Source of the DNA: Porticoccaceae bacterium
GTDB taxonomy: Bacteria > Pseudomonadota > Gammaproteobacteria > Pseudomonadales > Porticoccaceae
Direction: 5' to 3'
Length of the DNA: 35,517 nt
Assembly: GCA_029212965.1 (NCBI GenBank)
Contig: JARGOV010000004.1
Span: 19,037-54,553, forward strand
In this document: positions 7,130 through 16,703 of the stretch, piece after piece
Layout of the letters: each line of letters begins with the position of its first letter
Numbering within the stretch: position 1 is the stretch's first letter
Notes under the pieces: generated by a model
What the model saw: only the letters and a program-made list of their open reading frames with translations
Told to the model about the DNA's origin: nothing
Database searches by the model: none
Made by a program: the position numbers and the translations under genes

Positions 7130-8950
7130 GTGGAGAAAAACGCAGATAAGCAGCGTCCAAAAAACCGTGAAAAACGAGGCCGCGTATCGGCTCGTCGCGG
7201 TTCGGGTGCGCGAGTGCGGAGTATCGCCTCCTGGCGTTATTGGACTATGGTCGTGGTGTTATTCTCTTTGGGTGCCCTGGCTCTGAGTCATGTTGCCGGT
7301 TTGCAGGTTTTGCCCGATGTGCACCAAGGGTTTGAGTTTTTACAAAGTCAAGGTAATAACCGTATCTTGCGCACGGTGGAAATCCCCGCTTACAGAGGCA
7401 TTATTACTGATCGCCGAGGAGAGCCACTGGCGATCAGTACCCCCGTCGTTTCTATTTGTGCCAACCCCCAGCTTCTCGAGTTGGATGGTGACAAGTTAGC
7501 CATGCTTGCACGGCGCTTAAAATTGCGCGTTGGGGATCTAAAGCAGCGTATTGAGCGCTATCGCAATAAAGAGTTTATGTATCTTGCGCGTCAGTTAACT
7601 CCCCCTCAGGCTCAGGCGGTGCTCGACCTCGATATCACCGGCATCTTCAAGCGCGAGGAATACAAACGCTATTATCCCGCAGGTGAAGTGGCGGCGCAGT
7701 TGGTGGGCTTTACCGGCATTGATGATCGCGGGCAGGAGGGGATGGAGCTGGCCTTTGATGACTGGCTCTATGGCGCTACCGGCAGCAAGCGGGTGTTGAA
7801 AGACCGCAAGGGTCGGGTGATCAAAGAGTTACAGCTGATTGAAAGCGAGAAGCCCGGAAGCAATCTGGCGCTGAGTATCGACTTGCGTTTGCAATATATC
7901 GCCTACCGGGAATTAAAGGCAGCGATGAAACAGTTTCGCGCTAAATCAGGATCGGTAGTGGTGCTCGATGTAGAGACTGGTGAAGTGCTGGCGATGGTGA
8001 ACCAGCCTTCGTTTAACCCCAATGATCGCTCGCGTCTAAAAGCGGGTAGCACTCGCAATCGTGCACTCACTGACTTGCTGGAGCCGGGTTCGATTATGAA
8101 GCCGCTGACTATGGTTGCGGCGCTGGAAAGCGGTCAGTTTGATGCCACAACCATGATTGATACCAGCCCGGGTTATCTGCGAATCGGGCGAAAAACGTTT
8201 CTCGATCATCGCAATTACGGCAAGCTGGATATGGGCGGTATTCTTGCCAAGTCGAGCCAGGTTGGCACCACGAAAATAGCGATGAAACTGGATCCAGCAC
8301 ATATTCGCGGTGTCTTCGACCGCGTGGGTCTCGGTCATAGTCCCGGTACTGGCTTCCCTGGTGAAAGTGCAGGTTTGTTGCCGAGCAAACGCCGTTGGCG
8401 AGACGTAGAAACAGCTACCCTTGCTTTTGGTTATGGCATGGCTGCGACGCCTTTGCAGCTAGCTAATGCCTACGCTGTACTAGCGAATAACGGCATTAAA
8501 AAGCAAGTTTCATTGTTGAAAATCTCTGCTGCAGAGGGTGTACACCCGGGGCCTGAACAACAGGTTATCGACAAAAATATTGTCATCAGCGTGCGTCAAA
8601 TGATGAAGGCGGTGATCGAAAAGGAGGGTACCGGTACTCGAGCGGCCATTAATACTTATGACGTAGCGGGTAAAACCGGTACCAGCCATAAAGTCGGCGC
8701 CGGTGGTTACCAAAAAGATCGTTATGTTGGGTTATTTGCCGGTATAGCGCCCGCCGAAAAACCACGTTTAGTGACGGTGGTGGTGATCGATGACCCGCGT
8801 GGTGAAGATTACTACGGTGGCTTAGTGGCGGCACCGGTGTTTTCAAAGGTTACCGCCGAGGCGTTGCGCTTGATGAATGTGCAGCCTTTGAAAGTACCCG
8901 AGCCCAAGCTGGTAAAGGACGCTGGTTTAAAGCGCGGGGGTGATTCGTGA
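7130..8950 (+). CDS. ftsI: Septal peptidoglycan transpeptidase FtsI (PBP3)
   Basis: Class B penicillin-binding protein that cross-links septal peptidoglycan with FtsW; 606 aa (E. coli 588). It has an unusually basic cytoplasmic tail (residues 1-36), one membrane segment (about 37-58), a pedestal domain (IPAYRGIITDRRGEPLA 85-101) and a transpeptidase domain. Catalytic motifs are Ser321-I-M-Lys324 (EPGSIMKP) and Lys515-Thr-Gly (VAGKTGTSHK). The middle motif reads Ser375-Ser376-Gln377 where E. coli has SSN, an Asn-to-Gln change discussed among the findings. AAGGAAGG at 7118-7125 precedes the GTG start. Its TGA overlaps the murE ATG by one base. Beta-lactam target. Confidence 0.96.
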   Translation: MEKNADKQRPKNREKRGRVSARRGSGARVRSIASWRYWTMVVVLFSLGALALSHVAGLQVLPDVHQGFEFLQSQGNNRILRTVEIPAYRGIITDRRGEPLAISTPVVSICANPQLLELDGDKLAMLARRLKLRVGDLKQRIERYRNKEFMYLARQLTPPQAQAVLDLDITGIFKREEYKRYYPAGEVAAQLVGFTGIDDRGQEGMELAFDDWLYGATGSKRVLKDRKGRVIKELQLIESEKPGSNLALSIDLRLQYIAYRELKAAMKQFRAKSGSVVVLDVETGEVLAMVNQPSFNPNDRSRLKAGSTRNRALTDLLEPGSIMKPLTMVAALESGQFDATTMIDTSPGYLRIGRKTFLDHRNYGKLDMGGILAKSSQVGTTKIAMKLDPAHIRGVFDRVGLGHSPGTGFPGESAGLLPSKRRWRDVETATLAFGYGMAATPLQLANAYAVLANNGIKKQVSLLKISAAEGVHPGPEQQVIDKNIVISVRQMMKAVIEKEGTGTRAAINTYDVAGKTGTSHKVGAGGYQKDRYVGLFAGIAPAEKPRLVTVVVIDDPRGEDYYGGLVAAPVFSKVTAEALRLMNVQPLKVPEPKLVKDAGLKRGGDS

Positions 8951-10497
8951 TGACAGCACCCCGTCCTGTAGAGGGTATTACTCTGGGTGAGTTACTCGAG
9001 GGCTTCAATTTTCCGGATTCAGGCTTGTCTGTCGAGTTGGCAAATTTGAGGATCAGCGGGTTGCAATTAGACAGCCGCAAGTTGGAACCGGGCGACTTAT
9101 TTATTGCCTATCCAGGTTTGCACAGCGATGGTCGACATTATCTAACCCCGGCAAATACCGCAGGAGCCGTGGCCGCTCTGGTCGAAAGTAAAGGCTTTAA
9201 TACTGCTGGCGAAACACCTTTGCCCGTGATCCCTATTGATAATTTGGCGCACAAAGTTAGTGCCATTGCCGGTCGTTTCTATGCCGATCCCAGTGCCAGA
9301 CTGCCGGTCATTGCTATTACTGGCACTAATGGCAAAACCACCTGCACACAATTGCTAGCTCAGTTGTTGACACTGCTGGGTAAACCAGCGGGTGTGATCG
9401 GTACTCTGGGTTATGGCTTGCAGTTCCCCGATGAGGCGGAGGTAAGCTTGACTGATACCGGTTTAACGACACCGGATGCAGTCAGTGTGCAGGCCATTCT
9501 TACTGATTTACTGGACGCAGGTGTAGGGGCGGTGGCAATGGAAGTGTCTTCTCACAGCCTCGACCAGGGACGGGTTGAGGACCTTCATTTTAGTACCGCC
9601 GTGTTCACCAACTTGAGTCAGGACCATCTTGACTACCATAAAACAATGGCGGCCTATCAGCAGGCGAAAACTCGGTTATTCAAGACCCGCGGCTTGCAAA
9701 CTGCCATCGTTAATTGCGATGACGCAGCGGGTCGAGCCATTATTGACGAGCTAGCTATTGCCAGTGAGCTCAATTGCTACAGCTATTCCTGTGCACAAAA
9801 AACAGCAGATATTTATGCCGACGGCGCGGCCTTTGGTATGTACGGTGTGCGTGCTCATCTTACGACCCCTTGGGGTCAAGGCGTGCTACAGAGTCCTCTG
9901 CAAGGTGCTTTTAATCTGAGCAACTTGCTCGCCGTGATTGGCGTCGCCTGCGCCGAAGGTTATGCGTTGACCGACGTGTTAGTTGCTGTTGCACAATTAA
10001 AACCCGTGCCTGGTCGTCTTGAAGTCGTCGATGCACAGACTTTACCCATGGTCGTGGTCGATTATGCGCACACAGCGGATGCCCTTGAAAAAGCACTGAA
10101 AGCTTTACGACCTGCTTGCAAAGGTCGTCTTTGGTGTGTTTTTGGCTGTGGCGGCAATCGTGACCAGGGCAAGCGACCAATGATGGGCTCAATCGCTGCA
10201 GAGCTTGCCGAGCAGCTGGTGATTACCAGCGATAACCCGCGTAGCGAAGACGCCCAGGCCATTATTGACGCTGTGTTGGAAGGAGTGCCGGGCGATGCCA
10301 GCGAGCCGAATAAACTTCAAGTTTTTGTTGATAGGCGCACCGCTATTCGTTTTGCCGTGAGCAATGCCGCTGAGCAGGATGTAGTGTTGATTGCTGGTAA
10401 AGGTCATGAAGACTACCAGCAGGTTAAAGATCAGCGCTTGCCTTTTAACGATGTCGTAGAAGCTCGTTTGGCTCTGCGCGAAAGAGGTGAGGCGTGA
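8950..10497 (+). CDS. murE: UDP-MurNAc-L-Ala-D-Glu:meso-diaminopimelate ligase
   Basis: Cytoplasmic ATP-dependent ligase adding the third residue of the stem peptide. The protein is 515 aa (E. coli 495) with the three Mur ligase domains: N-terminal UDP-binding (LQLDSRKLEPGDLFIAYPG), central ATPase with GTNGKTT (about 125-131), and C-terminal. The DNPRSE motif near 428-433 is the signature of meso-diaminopimelate rather than lysine specificity, so the wall should be of the A1-gamma type. The ATG at 8950 overlaps the ftsI stop (TGATG); a GTG one codon earlier is possible. The end overlaps the murF start by four bases. Confidence 0.96.
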   Translation: MTAPRPVEGITLGELLEGFNFPDSGLSVELANLRISGLQLDSRKLEPGDLFIAYPGLHSDGRHYLTPANTAGAVAALVESKGFNTAGETPLPVIPIDNLAHKVSAIAGRFYADPSARLPVIAITGTNGKTTCTQLLAQLLTLLGKPAGVIGTLGYGLQFPDEAEVSLTDTGLTTPDAVSVQAILTDLLDAGVGAVAMEVSSHSLDQGRVEDLHFSTAVFTNLSQDHLDYHKTMAAYQQAKTRLFKTRGLQTAIVNCDDAAGRAIIDELAIASELNCYSYSCAQKTADIYADGAAFGMYGVRAHLTTPWGQGVLQSPLQGAFNLSNLLAVIGVACAEGYALTDVLVAVAQLKPVPGRLEVVDAQTLPMVVVDYAHTADALEKALKALRPACKGRLWCVFGCGGNRDQGKRPMMGSIAAELAEQLVITSDNPRSEDAQAIIDAVLEGVPGDASEPNKLQVFVDRRTAIRFAVSNAAEQDVVLIAGKGHEDYQQVKDQRLPFNDVVEARLALRERGEA

Positions 10498-11864
10498 GCT
10501 TGCAAACTATGACGTCGTTAAGTTTATCTCAAGCCGCCGTCAATTATGGCGGTACTCTATTGTATCCCGATTGTCATTTCTCCCGTGTTTGCACCGATAC
10601 GCGTAGTTTGGTGAGTGGTGATTTATTCGTCGCTCTGCGCGGTGATAATTTTGATGCCCATCAGTTTCTTGAAAGCGCTGCGCTAAAAGCCTGCGGTATG
10701 GTGGTTGAAACTCCCGACAAGCGTCTAGCAATACCCCAGTGGGTAGTGCCCAACACCGTTCAGGCCCTCGGCCAGCTCGGTGCTCTGGCCCGGAGGACAT
10801 TCACTGGTCCGTTAATAGCGATCACTGGCAGTGGCGGTAAAACTACTGTGAAAGACATGCTGGCTGTTATTTTGCGCTGCAAGGGCGAGGTATTAGCGAC
10901 AGCAGGCAATCTAAACAACCATGTTGGCGTCCCGCAAACCTTGCTGAGGTTACAAACTAGGCACCAGTTAGCAGTGATTGAAATGGGTGCTAGCGCGAGA
11001 GGTGAAATCGATTATCTGTGTAGCATCGCACGCCCTACTATTGCCGTGGTGACTAATGTTATGCCCGCTCATGTCGCCGGTTTTGGTTCCCTTGCGGGTG
11101 TTGCCAGTGCTAAGGGTGAAATTTATAGCGGCCTCGACAAATGTGGCACTGCCATACTGAATCTTGATGAGCCCTGGTATGGGCAATGGCGTCGTCGTGC
11201 CCACGGTATTTATTGCCAGAGTTTTAGTGTTGAGAATAGCGCAGCCGATTTTTACGCATCGAATGTGCAGTTTAATACCGCCGCCTGTGCCCGTTTTATG
11301 CTGCATTCGCCTCTAGGTAGAATTGAAATTCAACTCGCCATCCCCGGTGCGCATAATATTTCTAACGCCCTAGCTGCCGCAGCCTGTGCAGTAGCGGCGG
11401 GGGTTGACCTGGTTAGCATTGCCGCTGGACTTGCCGCGATGGAAGCTGCCCCCGGGCGTATGGAAAGTAAGCCAGGTCTTCGAGGCGCGAGAATTATTGA
11501 CGATAGTTACAACGCTAACCCAGGTTCCGTTAAGGCCGCAATTGATGCTCTTGTTGCGATGCCTGGCAAGCATTTGTTGGTGCTCGGTGATATGGCGGAA
11601 TTGGGTCCTGGCGAGAAGGCAATGCATCGTGAAATTGGTGCCTATGCCGACAATGCTGGCATCGACAGGCTGTTCACCACGGGTGTGCTCAGTGTAGAGA
11701 CAGTCTCCGCTTTTGGGGAGGGTGGTGAACATTTTGCCGATAAAGCAGCACTGAGTGCTGCTTTGAGTGAACATTTAAATAGCGCAGTCGTTGTGTTGGT
11801 AAAGGGTTCTCGCAGCGCCGCCATGGAAGACGTGGTAGCACACATTATTGAGGAAAACGACTGA
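10494..11864 (+). CDS. murF: UDP-MurNAc-tripeptide:D-Ala-D-Ala ligase
   Basis: Adds D-alanyl-D-alanine, the product of Ddl encoded downstream, to the UDP-MurNAc-tripeptide in the cytoplasm. 456 aa (E. coli 452). Domains: N-terminal substrate binding ([26 protein letters not shown]), ATPase with [12 protein letters not shown] (111-122) and a C-terminal domain with [18 protein letters not shown] and [10 protein letters not shown]. The P-loop has Gly where relatives usually have Ser or Asn (GS[S/N]GKT); the Lys116 and Thr117 contacts are kept. The start is a GTG that overlaps the murE stop (GTGA); the stop overlaps mraY by one base (TGATG). Confidence 0.95.
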   Translation: MSLQTMTSLSLSQAAVNYGGTLLYPDCHFSRVCTDTRSLVSGDLFVALRGDNFDAHQFLESAALKACGMVVETPDKRLAIPQWVVPNTVQALGQLGALARRTFTGPLIAITGSGGKTTVKDMLAVILRCKGEVLATAGNLNNHVGVPQTLLRLQTRHQLAVIEMGASARGEIDYLCSIARPTIAVVTNVMPAHVAGFGSLAGVASAKGEIYSGLDKCGTAILNLDEPWYGQWRRRAHGIYCQSFSVENSAADFYASNVQFNTAACARFMLHSPLGRIEIQLAIPGAHNISNALAAAACAVAAGVDLVSIAAGLAAMEAAPGRMESKPGLRGARIIDDSYNANPGSVKAAIDALVAMPGKHLLVLGDMAELGPGEKAMHREIGAYADNAGIDRLFTTGVLSVETVSAFGEGGEHFADKAALSAALSEHLNSAVVVLVKGSRSAAMEDVVAHIIEEND

Positions 11865-12946
11865 TGCTCTTATTGCTGGCTGATTATTTAAGCGACTACT
11901 ACAGTGCTTTCGGTGTGTTCAAGTACCTGACACTGCGTGCCATTCTCGGCATGTTGACCTCGCTGCTTATTTCCCTGGTGTTCGGCCCTTACATGATCAG
12001 GAAGCTCAATACGCTGCAAATCGGTCAGTCGGTACGTAGCGATGGCCCGGAGACTCACCTTGTTAAATCGGGCACACCGACCATGGGTGGTGCCTTGATT
12101 TTAATGTCGATTTTTGTCTCCACCTTGCTGTGGGCGGATCTGACAAATCGCTATGTGTGGACGGTGCTACTGGTCACCCTGGCTTTCGGCCTGATTGGCT
12201 GGGTCGACGACTACCGTAAAGTGGTGGAGAAAAATTCAGCGGGTCTGCCCGCCCGCTGGAAGTATCTTTGGCAATCAGTGGCAGGCTTGGCCGCAGGCAT
12301 GTTCCTCTATAGCAGCGCTATTTCTCCAGCTGAAACCGAGCTGATCGTGCCCTTCTTTAAAAATGTTGCCTGGCCCATGGGCTTCTTTTACGTGGTGCTG
12401 AGCTATTTTGTGATTGTTGGCTCAAGTAATGCAGTCAACCTCACCGATGGCCTTGATGGTCTGGCTATTATGCCGACGGTACTGGTGGGTGGCGCCCTAG
12501 GCATCATTGCCTATCTCACTGGCCATGCCACATTTGCGGAGTATTTACACATTCCGTTCATAAGAGGTGCTGGCGAATTGATGATTTTTTGCTCCGCTCT
12601 GGGTGGAGCGGGTCTTGGCTTTCTCTGGTTCAACACCTATCCCGCACAGGTATTTATGGGTGATGTCGGTGCTCTTTCGTTGGGGGCGGCATTGGGTGTT
12701 ATAGCCATCGTCGTGCGTCAGGAAATTGTTTTTTTCATCATGGGCGGCATTTTTGTTCTGGAGACTGTTTCGGTGATTATGCAGGTGGCCTCTTTCAAGC
12801 TAACCGGCAAACGTATTTTTCGTATGGCGCCTATCCACCACCACTATGAATTGAAGGGCTGGCCGGAGCCGAGAGTGATTGTACGTTTTTGGATTATTAC
12901 GGTAATGCTGGTGCTTTTTGGTTTGGCAACATTGAAATTGAGATAG
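11864..12946 (+). CDS. mraY: Phospho-MurNAc-pentapeptide translocase MraY
   Basis: Integral membrane enzyme making lipid I by moving phospho-MurNAc-pentapeptide from UDP to undecaprenyl phosphate. Exactly 360 aa, as in E. coli, with about ten membrane helices. Diagnostic residues: GWVDDYRKV with Asp115-Asp116, NLTDGLDGL at 192-200, [11 protein letters not shown] around 264-273 and the HHH triplet at 325-327 ([13 protein letters not shown]). The SGTPTMGG loop (69-76) is intact. Translation is coupled to murF by a one-base overlap. A 45-nt gap to murD follows, one of the longer gaps in this tight operon. Confidence 0.97.
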   Translation: MLLLLADYLSDYYSAFGVFKYLTLRAILGMLTSLLISLVFGPYMIRKLNTLQIGQSVRSDGPETHLVKSGTPTMGGALILMSIFVSTLLWADLTNRYVWTVLLVTLAFGLIGWVDDYRKVVEKNSAGLPARWKYLWQSVAGLAAGMFLYSSAISPAETELIVPFFKNVAWPMGFFYVVLSYFVIVGSSNAVNLTDGLDGLAIMPTVLVGGALGIIAYLTGHATFAEYLHIPFIRGAGELMIFCSALGGAGLGFLWFNTYPAQVFMGDVGALSLGAALGVIAIVVRQEIVFFIMGGIFVLETVSVIMQVASFKLTGKRIFRMAPIHHHYELKGWPEPRVIVRFWIITVMLVLFGLATLKLR

Positions 12947-12991
12947 AGCGTTTCGAAAAGTAGTGGCGAAAAGGGATCGACTGAAATAAAG

Positions 12992-14389
12992 ATGCAAGAG
13001 GATAAAGTGGTTGAATTGATAGCGAGCAACAGACTGACCGTCGTAGTGGGCCTTGGCGCCACGGGCTTGTCTGTGGCGCGCTTTCTGTCGACCCAGGGCG
13101 TACCTTTTGTTGTCGTCGATAGCCGTGAAAAACCACCAGCTTTGGCACAGCTACACAAAGAGCTGCCCGATGTGCGCACAGAATTAGGCGAGCTTGACGC
13201 CGTTACTTTGTGTGGCGCGGATCAGTTGATCGTCAGCCCGGGTCTACCCCTCGATACCCCTGCTTTGCTTGAGGCGGCGAAGGCCGGAACGGAAATTATT
13301 GGCGATATTGAGCTCTTTGCTCGTCACGCCCAGGCACCCATTGTGGCAATTACCGGTTCCAACGGTAAAAGCACCGTGACGACCTTGCTGGGTGAAATGG
13401 CTCGACTGGCTGGTAAAAACGTCGGTGTTGGCGGCAACCTCGGTACCCCAGCGCTGGAGCTGTTGGATGACAAAAAAGATTTATATGTGCTTGAGTTGTC
13501 TAGTTTTCAGCTAGAAAGTGTCGAAAAACTGGGTGCGGAAGTGGCTACAGTGCTCAATATTAGCCCCGATCATATGGATCGTTACGAATCCATCCTCGAT
13601 TATCACCGCGCCAAGCACCGGGTGTTTAAAGGCTCAAGGCAAATTGTGGTTAACCGTGATGATTGCCTCTCTCAACCCTTGATTAGCGATGCCGTCACCA
13701 ATTGGAGTTTTGGTTTAAGTAAACCCGATTTTTGCGCTTTCGGCCTGATTGACCACGAGGGTGAAAGCTGGCTGGCCTTTCAGTTCGAACTATTGATACG
13801 GGTGGCAGATGTGCGGATTAAAGGCCGCCACAATATTGCTAACGCACTCGCGGCTCTCGCACTGGGTCACGCTGCGGGTTTGCCCCGTGAGGCGATGTTA
13901 GAGGCGCTAGGCAGTTTCCCGGGCCTGGCGCACCGCTGTCAGCATGTTGCACAGCGTGATGGGGTGACCTGGATTGATGATTCCAAGGCGACCAATGTTG
14001 GGGCTACGGTGGCGGCGATTAACGGCCTGTGCGATACAACGACAGCCACAGGAAAAACCTCTGGGAGTATTATTCTAATTGGCGGCGGCCAGGCAAAGGG
14101 TCAAGACTTTAGCAGCCTGGCAAAAGCACTGCCCGGCAAGGTCAAACAGACGATATTGATGGGCGAAGACGCCACTCTATTGGCAAGGGTTTTTGATAGA
14201 TATGTGCCTAGCATTCACGCTACATCCCTAGAGGGTGCTGTGAGTGGGGCTGAGCGTCTCGCACAGCCGGGAGACATTGTTCTGCTTTCACCGGCTTGTG
14301 CCAGTTTTGATATGTTTTCTGGTTTTGAAGAACGTGGTCGCTGCTTCGTGGCTGCTGTAAAGGCCCTAGGCGCGGGGGCTACACCATGA
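12992..14389 (+). CDS. murD: UDP-MurNAc-L-alanine:D-glutamate ligase
   Basis: Adds D-glutamate to UDP-MurNAc-L-Ala in the cytoplasm. 465 aa from the ATG at 12992 (E. coli 438). Motifs: VVVGLGATGLSVARFL (about 17-32), VSPGLPLDTP, the P-loop ITGSNGKSTVT (120-130), LELSSFQLE, NISPDHMDRY and the C-terminal LLSPACASFDMFSGFEERG. The ATG has no good ribosome site, whereas AAGAGG inside its first codons sits 5 nt before an in-frame GTG at 13007; starting there would give VVELIASNRLTVVVGLG and remove five residues. I keep the ATG as the outer limit. The stop overlaps the ftsW start (ATGA). Confidence 0.95.
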   Translation: MQEDKVVELIASNRLTVVVGLGATGLSVARFLSTQGVPFVVVDSREKPPALAQLHKELPDVRTELGELDAVTLCGADQLIVSPGLPLDTPALLEAAKAGTEIIGDIELFARHAQAPIVAITGSNGKSTVTTLLGEMARLAGKNVGVGGNLGTPALELLDDKKDLYVLELSSFQLESVEKLGAEVATVLNISPDHMDRYESILDYHRAKHRVFKGSRQIVVNRDDCLSQPLISDAVTNWSFGLSKPDFCAFGLIDHEGESWLAFQFELLIRVADVRIKGRHNIANALAALALGHAAGLPREAMLEALGSFPGLAHRCQHVAQRDGVTWIDDSKATNVGATVAAINGLCDTTTATGKTSGSIILIGGGQAKGQDFSSLAKALPGKVKQTILMGEDATLLARVFDRYVPSIHATSLEGAVSGAERLAQPGDIVLLSPACASFDMFSGFEERGRCFVAAVKALGAGATP

Positions 14390-15630
14390 AAAGTGCAGGC
14401 ATGAGCGGGCCGACTTTTAAGGGCAGAGCGACAAATTTTACTGTGTTGCCTTTGCTGGCCGGGTTCTGGCAGCCCAGGCCACTACATTATGCCGACCGTT
14501 ATTTGCTGACTGCTGTGGTGGCATTAGTTTCGGTTGGTCTGTTGATGATCATGTCGGCATCCATTAGTTTTGCTGATCATAGGTATGGTGATGCTTTTTT
14601 CTTTACCAAACGCCACCTGATGTATTTGCTGATTGCTTTCAGTGCGGCATGGCTAGTGTTGAATATTCCCATGGCCTGGTGGTATGAGCATTCCGGTTTG
14701 TTGGTTATCGTCGGGGGCCTAGCGCTTGCGCTGGTACTGATTCCGGGTGTTGGTCACGCGGTTAATGGCAGTCGTCGTTGGTTCAAGCTGGGAATGTTTA
14801 CCCTGCAGGTTTCGGAGTTAGCGAAGCTCTGCATGATCTTCTTCGTAGCAGCCTATTTGCAGCGTCACCAATTGCGCTTACAAGACAGCTGGCACAGCTT
14901 TGCCATTCCGCTGGCCGTAGTCGGTGTGTTTGCTTTTTTACTGCTAATGGAGCCTGACTTTGGTTCCACAGTGGTAATGGCGGCGACTGTGTTGGTGATG
15001 CTTTTTATTGCCGGTGTGCGCCTGTGGCAATTCTTAGGCTTGCTGGCTGTGGGTATCGCTGGCGTCGGGGTCTTGGCTCTTACTTCAGAGTATCGTTTTC
15101 GCCGGCTGGTGACTTTTCTGGATCCCTGGGCGCAACAGTTTGGGGATGGCTATCAATTGACCCAATCCCTTATTGCCTTTGGCCGTGGTGAGTGGTTCGG
15201 CGTGGGTTTGGGCAATAGTGTGCAAAAGCTCTTCTATTTGCCTGAGGCGCACACGGATTTTGTGTTTGCCATACTCGCCGAAGAGTTTGGTTTGCTAGGG
15301 GTGCTGGTAGTGATGGCACTATTTGCATTAATGATTGGACGGATTTTTATCATTGCGCGCAGAGCGGTGCAACGCCAGGACTGGTTTTCAGCCTATGTGG
15401 TGTTTGGTGTCGGCATTCTGTTGGCCGGGCAAGTGTTTATTAATATCGGTGTGACCTCGGGACTGTTACCCACCAAGGGTTTAACGCTGCCCTTTATTAG
15501 TTACGGCGGAAGTAGTTTGCTGGTGTGCGCAATGATGGTTGCCCTAGTACTGCGGGTCGGTATCGAAATGGATGACATGGCTGCGTTGGCTAAGCGCACC
15601 GGTAAAACCAAGTCGAAGGTGGTGCGATGA
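14386..15630 (+). CDS. ftsW: Septal peptidoglycan glycosyltransferase FtsW
   Basis: SEDS-family polymerase that joins lipid II into glycan strands at the septum and works with FtsI. 414 aa (E. coli 414), about ten membrane helices starting near residue 40 after a long cytoplasmic N-terminus. Signatures: GSRRWFKLG (around 127-135), the periplasmic loop Asp in the TLDPWAQQFGDGYQLTQSL-like segment (FLDPWAQQFGDGYQLTQS), YLPEAHTDFVFAILAEEFGLLG and the C-terminal PFISYGGSS. It overlaps murD by 4 bases at the start and murG by 4 bases at the end, so a common transcript and coupled translation are likely. Confidence 0.96.
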   Translation: MKSAGMSGPTFKGRATNFTVLPLLAGFWQPRPLHYADRYLLTAVVALVSVGLLMIMSASISFADHRYGDAFFFTKRHLMYLLIAFSAAWLVLNIPMAWWYEHSGLLVIVGGLALALVLIPGVGHAVNGSRRWFKLGMFTLQVSELAKLCMIFFVAAYLQRHQLRLQDSWHSFAIPLAVVGVFAFLLLMEPDFGSTVVMAATVLVMLFIAGVRLWQFLGLLAVGIAGVGVLALTSEYRFRRLVTFLDPWAQQFGDGYQLTQSLIAFGRGEWFGVGLGNSVQKLFYLPEAHTDFVFAILAEEFGLLGVLVVMALFALMIGRIFIIARRAVQRQDWFSAYVVFGVGILLAGQVFINIGVTSGLLPTKGLTLPFISYGGSSLLVCAMMVALVLRVGIEMDDMAALAKRTGKTKSKVVR

Positions 15631-16703
15631 AGCCTCGGCGTGTACTCATTATGGCTGGTGGCACCGGTGGTCATGTGTTTCCCGCACTCGCGGTGGCAGA
15701 AGAACTGCGCGCGCGTGGTGTAGTGGTGAATTGGCTGGGTACACGCCGCGGTATTGAAGCGGACTTAGTACCAGGTGCAGATTTCCCTCTTCATTTTATC
15801 GATGTGGTGGGCTTACGTGGCAAAAGCGGTGTGATCGTTAAGCTCAAAGCGCCTTGGGGTTTATTGAAAGCACTGTGGCAAGCCATGGGTGTGGTGCGTC
15901 GGGTCGGGCCTCAGTGTGTGTTGGGCTTTGGTGGTTTTGCATCTGGCCCTGGCGGTTTGGCAGCTCGATTACTGAACAAGCCCCTTGTGATCCATGAGCA
16001 GAATGCCGTTGCTGGTACCACCAATAGGATTTTACAAAAGCTGGCAGTGCGTGTGCTGCAAGCTTTCCCCAATACTCTGGCAAAAGGTGAGCACTGTGGC
16101 AATCCGGTGCGCCGAGAAATTAGTGCCCTCGCAGCACCGCAAAGACGTTTGATGGTAGTTGAAGGACAAGCCTCCCGTTTATTAGTGCTGGGCGGTAGTC
16201 TCGGTGCATTGGCCATCAATCGGGTATTGCCCGAGGCTCTGGCATTACTGCCTGTAACGGAGCGCCCGACCGTGGTTCATCAATGCGGTCAAAAGCATCT
16301 TGAGATCACCCTTAAAGCCTATAACGACGCAGGTGTCGATGCAGACGTAGTGCCTTTTGTTGATGATATGGCTGCGGCCTATGGCACGACTGATTTTGTC
16401 ATTTGTCGAGCCGGGGCATTGACCGTGTCTGAGCTGACAGCCGCCGGTTTAGGCGCGGTGTTAATTCCCTATCCCGATGCCATCGATGATCATCAGAGCG
16501 CAAATGCGCGCTGGCTAGTCGACAACAAAGCGGCTGTGATAATGCAAGAAGAAGACCTCAACCCGGAAGCACTGGTGACTTTGCTGAAAGAAGTACTCGC
16601 AAATAAGCAACAACTGATCGCGATGGCCTTGGCAGCTCGCGCACTGGCAATGCCTGATGCGGGAAGTACCGTAGCCGATGTTTGTGAGGAGGTAATGGTA
16701 TGA
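15627..16703 (+). CDS. murG: UDP-GlcNAc:lipid I N-acetylglucosaminyltransferase
   Basis: Peripheral membrane GT-B enzyme that turns lipid I into lipid II on the cytoplasmic face. 358 aa (E. coli 355). The N-terminal [10 protein letters not shown] loop (11-20), [11 protein letters not shown] (about 98-108), [14 protein letters not shown], the second G-loop [13 protein letters not shown] and the UDP-GlcNAc site region [35 protein letters not shown] are all present. The ATG overlaps the ftsW stop (ATGA), and the stop overlaps the murC ATG in the same way. Confidence 0.96.
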   Translation: MKPRRVLIMAGGTGGHVFPALAVAEELRARGVVVNWLGTRRGIEADLVPGADFPLHFIDVVGLRGKSGVIVKLKAPWGLLKALWQAMGVVRRVGPQCVLGFGGFASGPGGLAARLLNKPLVIHEQNAVAGTTNRILQKLAVRVLQAFPNTLAKGEHCGNPVRREISALAAPQRRLMVVEGQASRLLVLGGSLGALAINRVLPEALALLPVTERPTVVHQCGQKHLEITLKAYNDAGVDADVVPFVDDMAAAYGTTDFVICRAGALTVSELTAAGLGAVLIPYPDAIDDHQSANARWLVDNKAAVIMQEEDLNPEALVTLLKEVLANKQQLIAMALAARALAMPDAGSTVADVCEEVMV

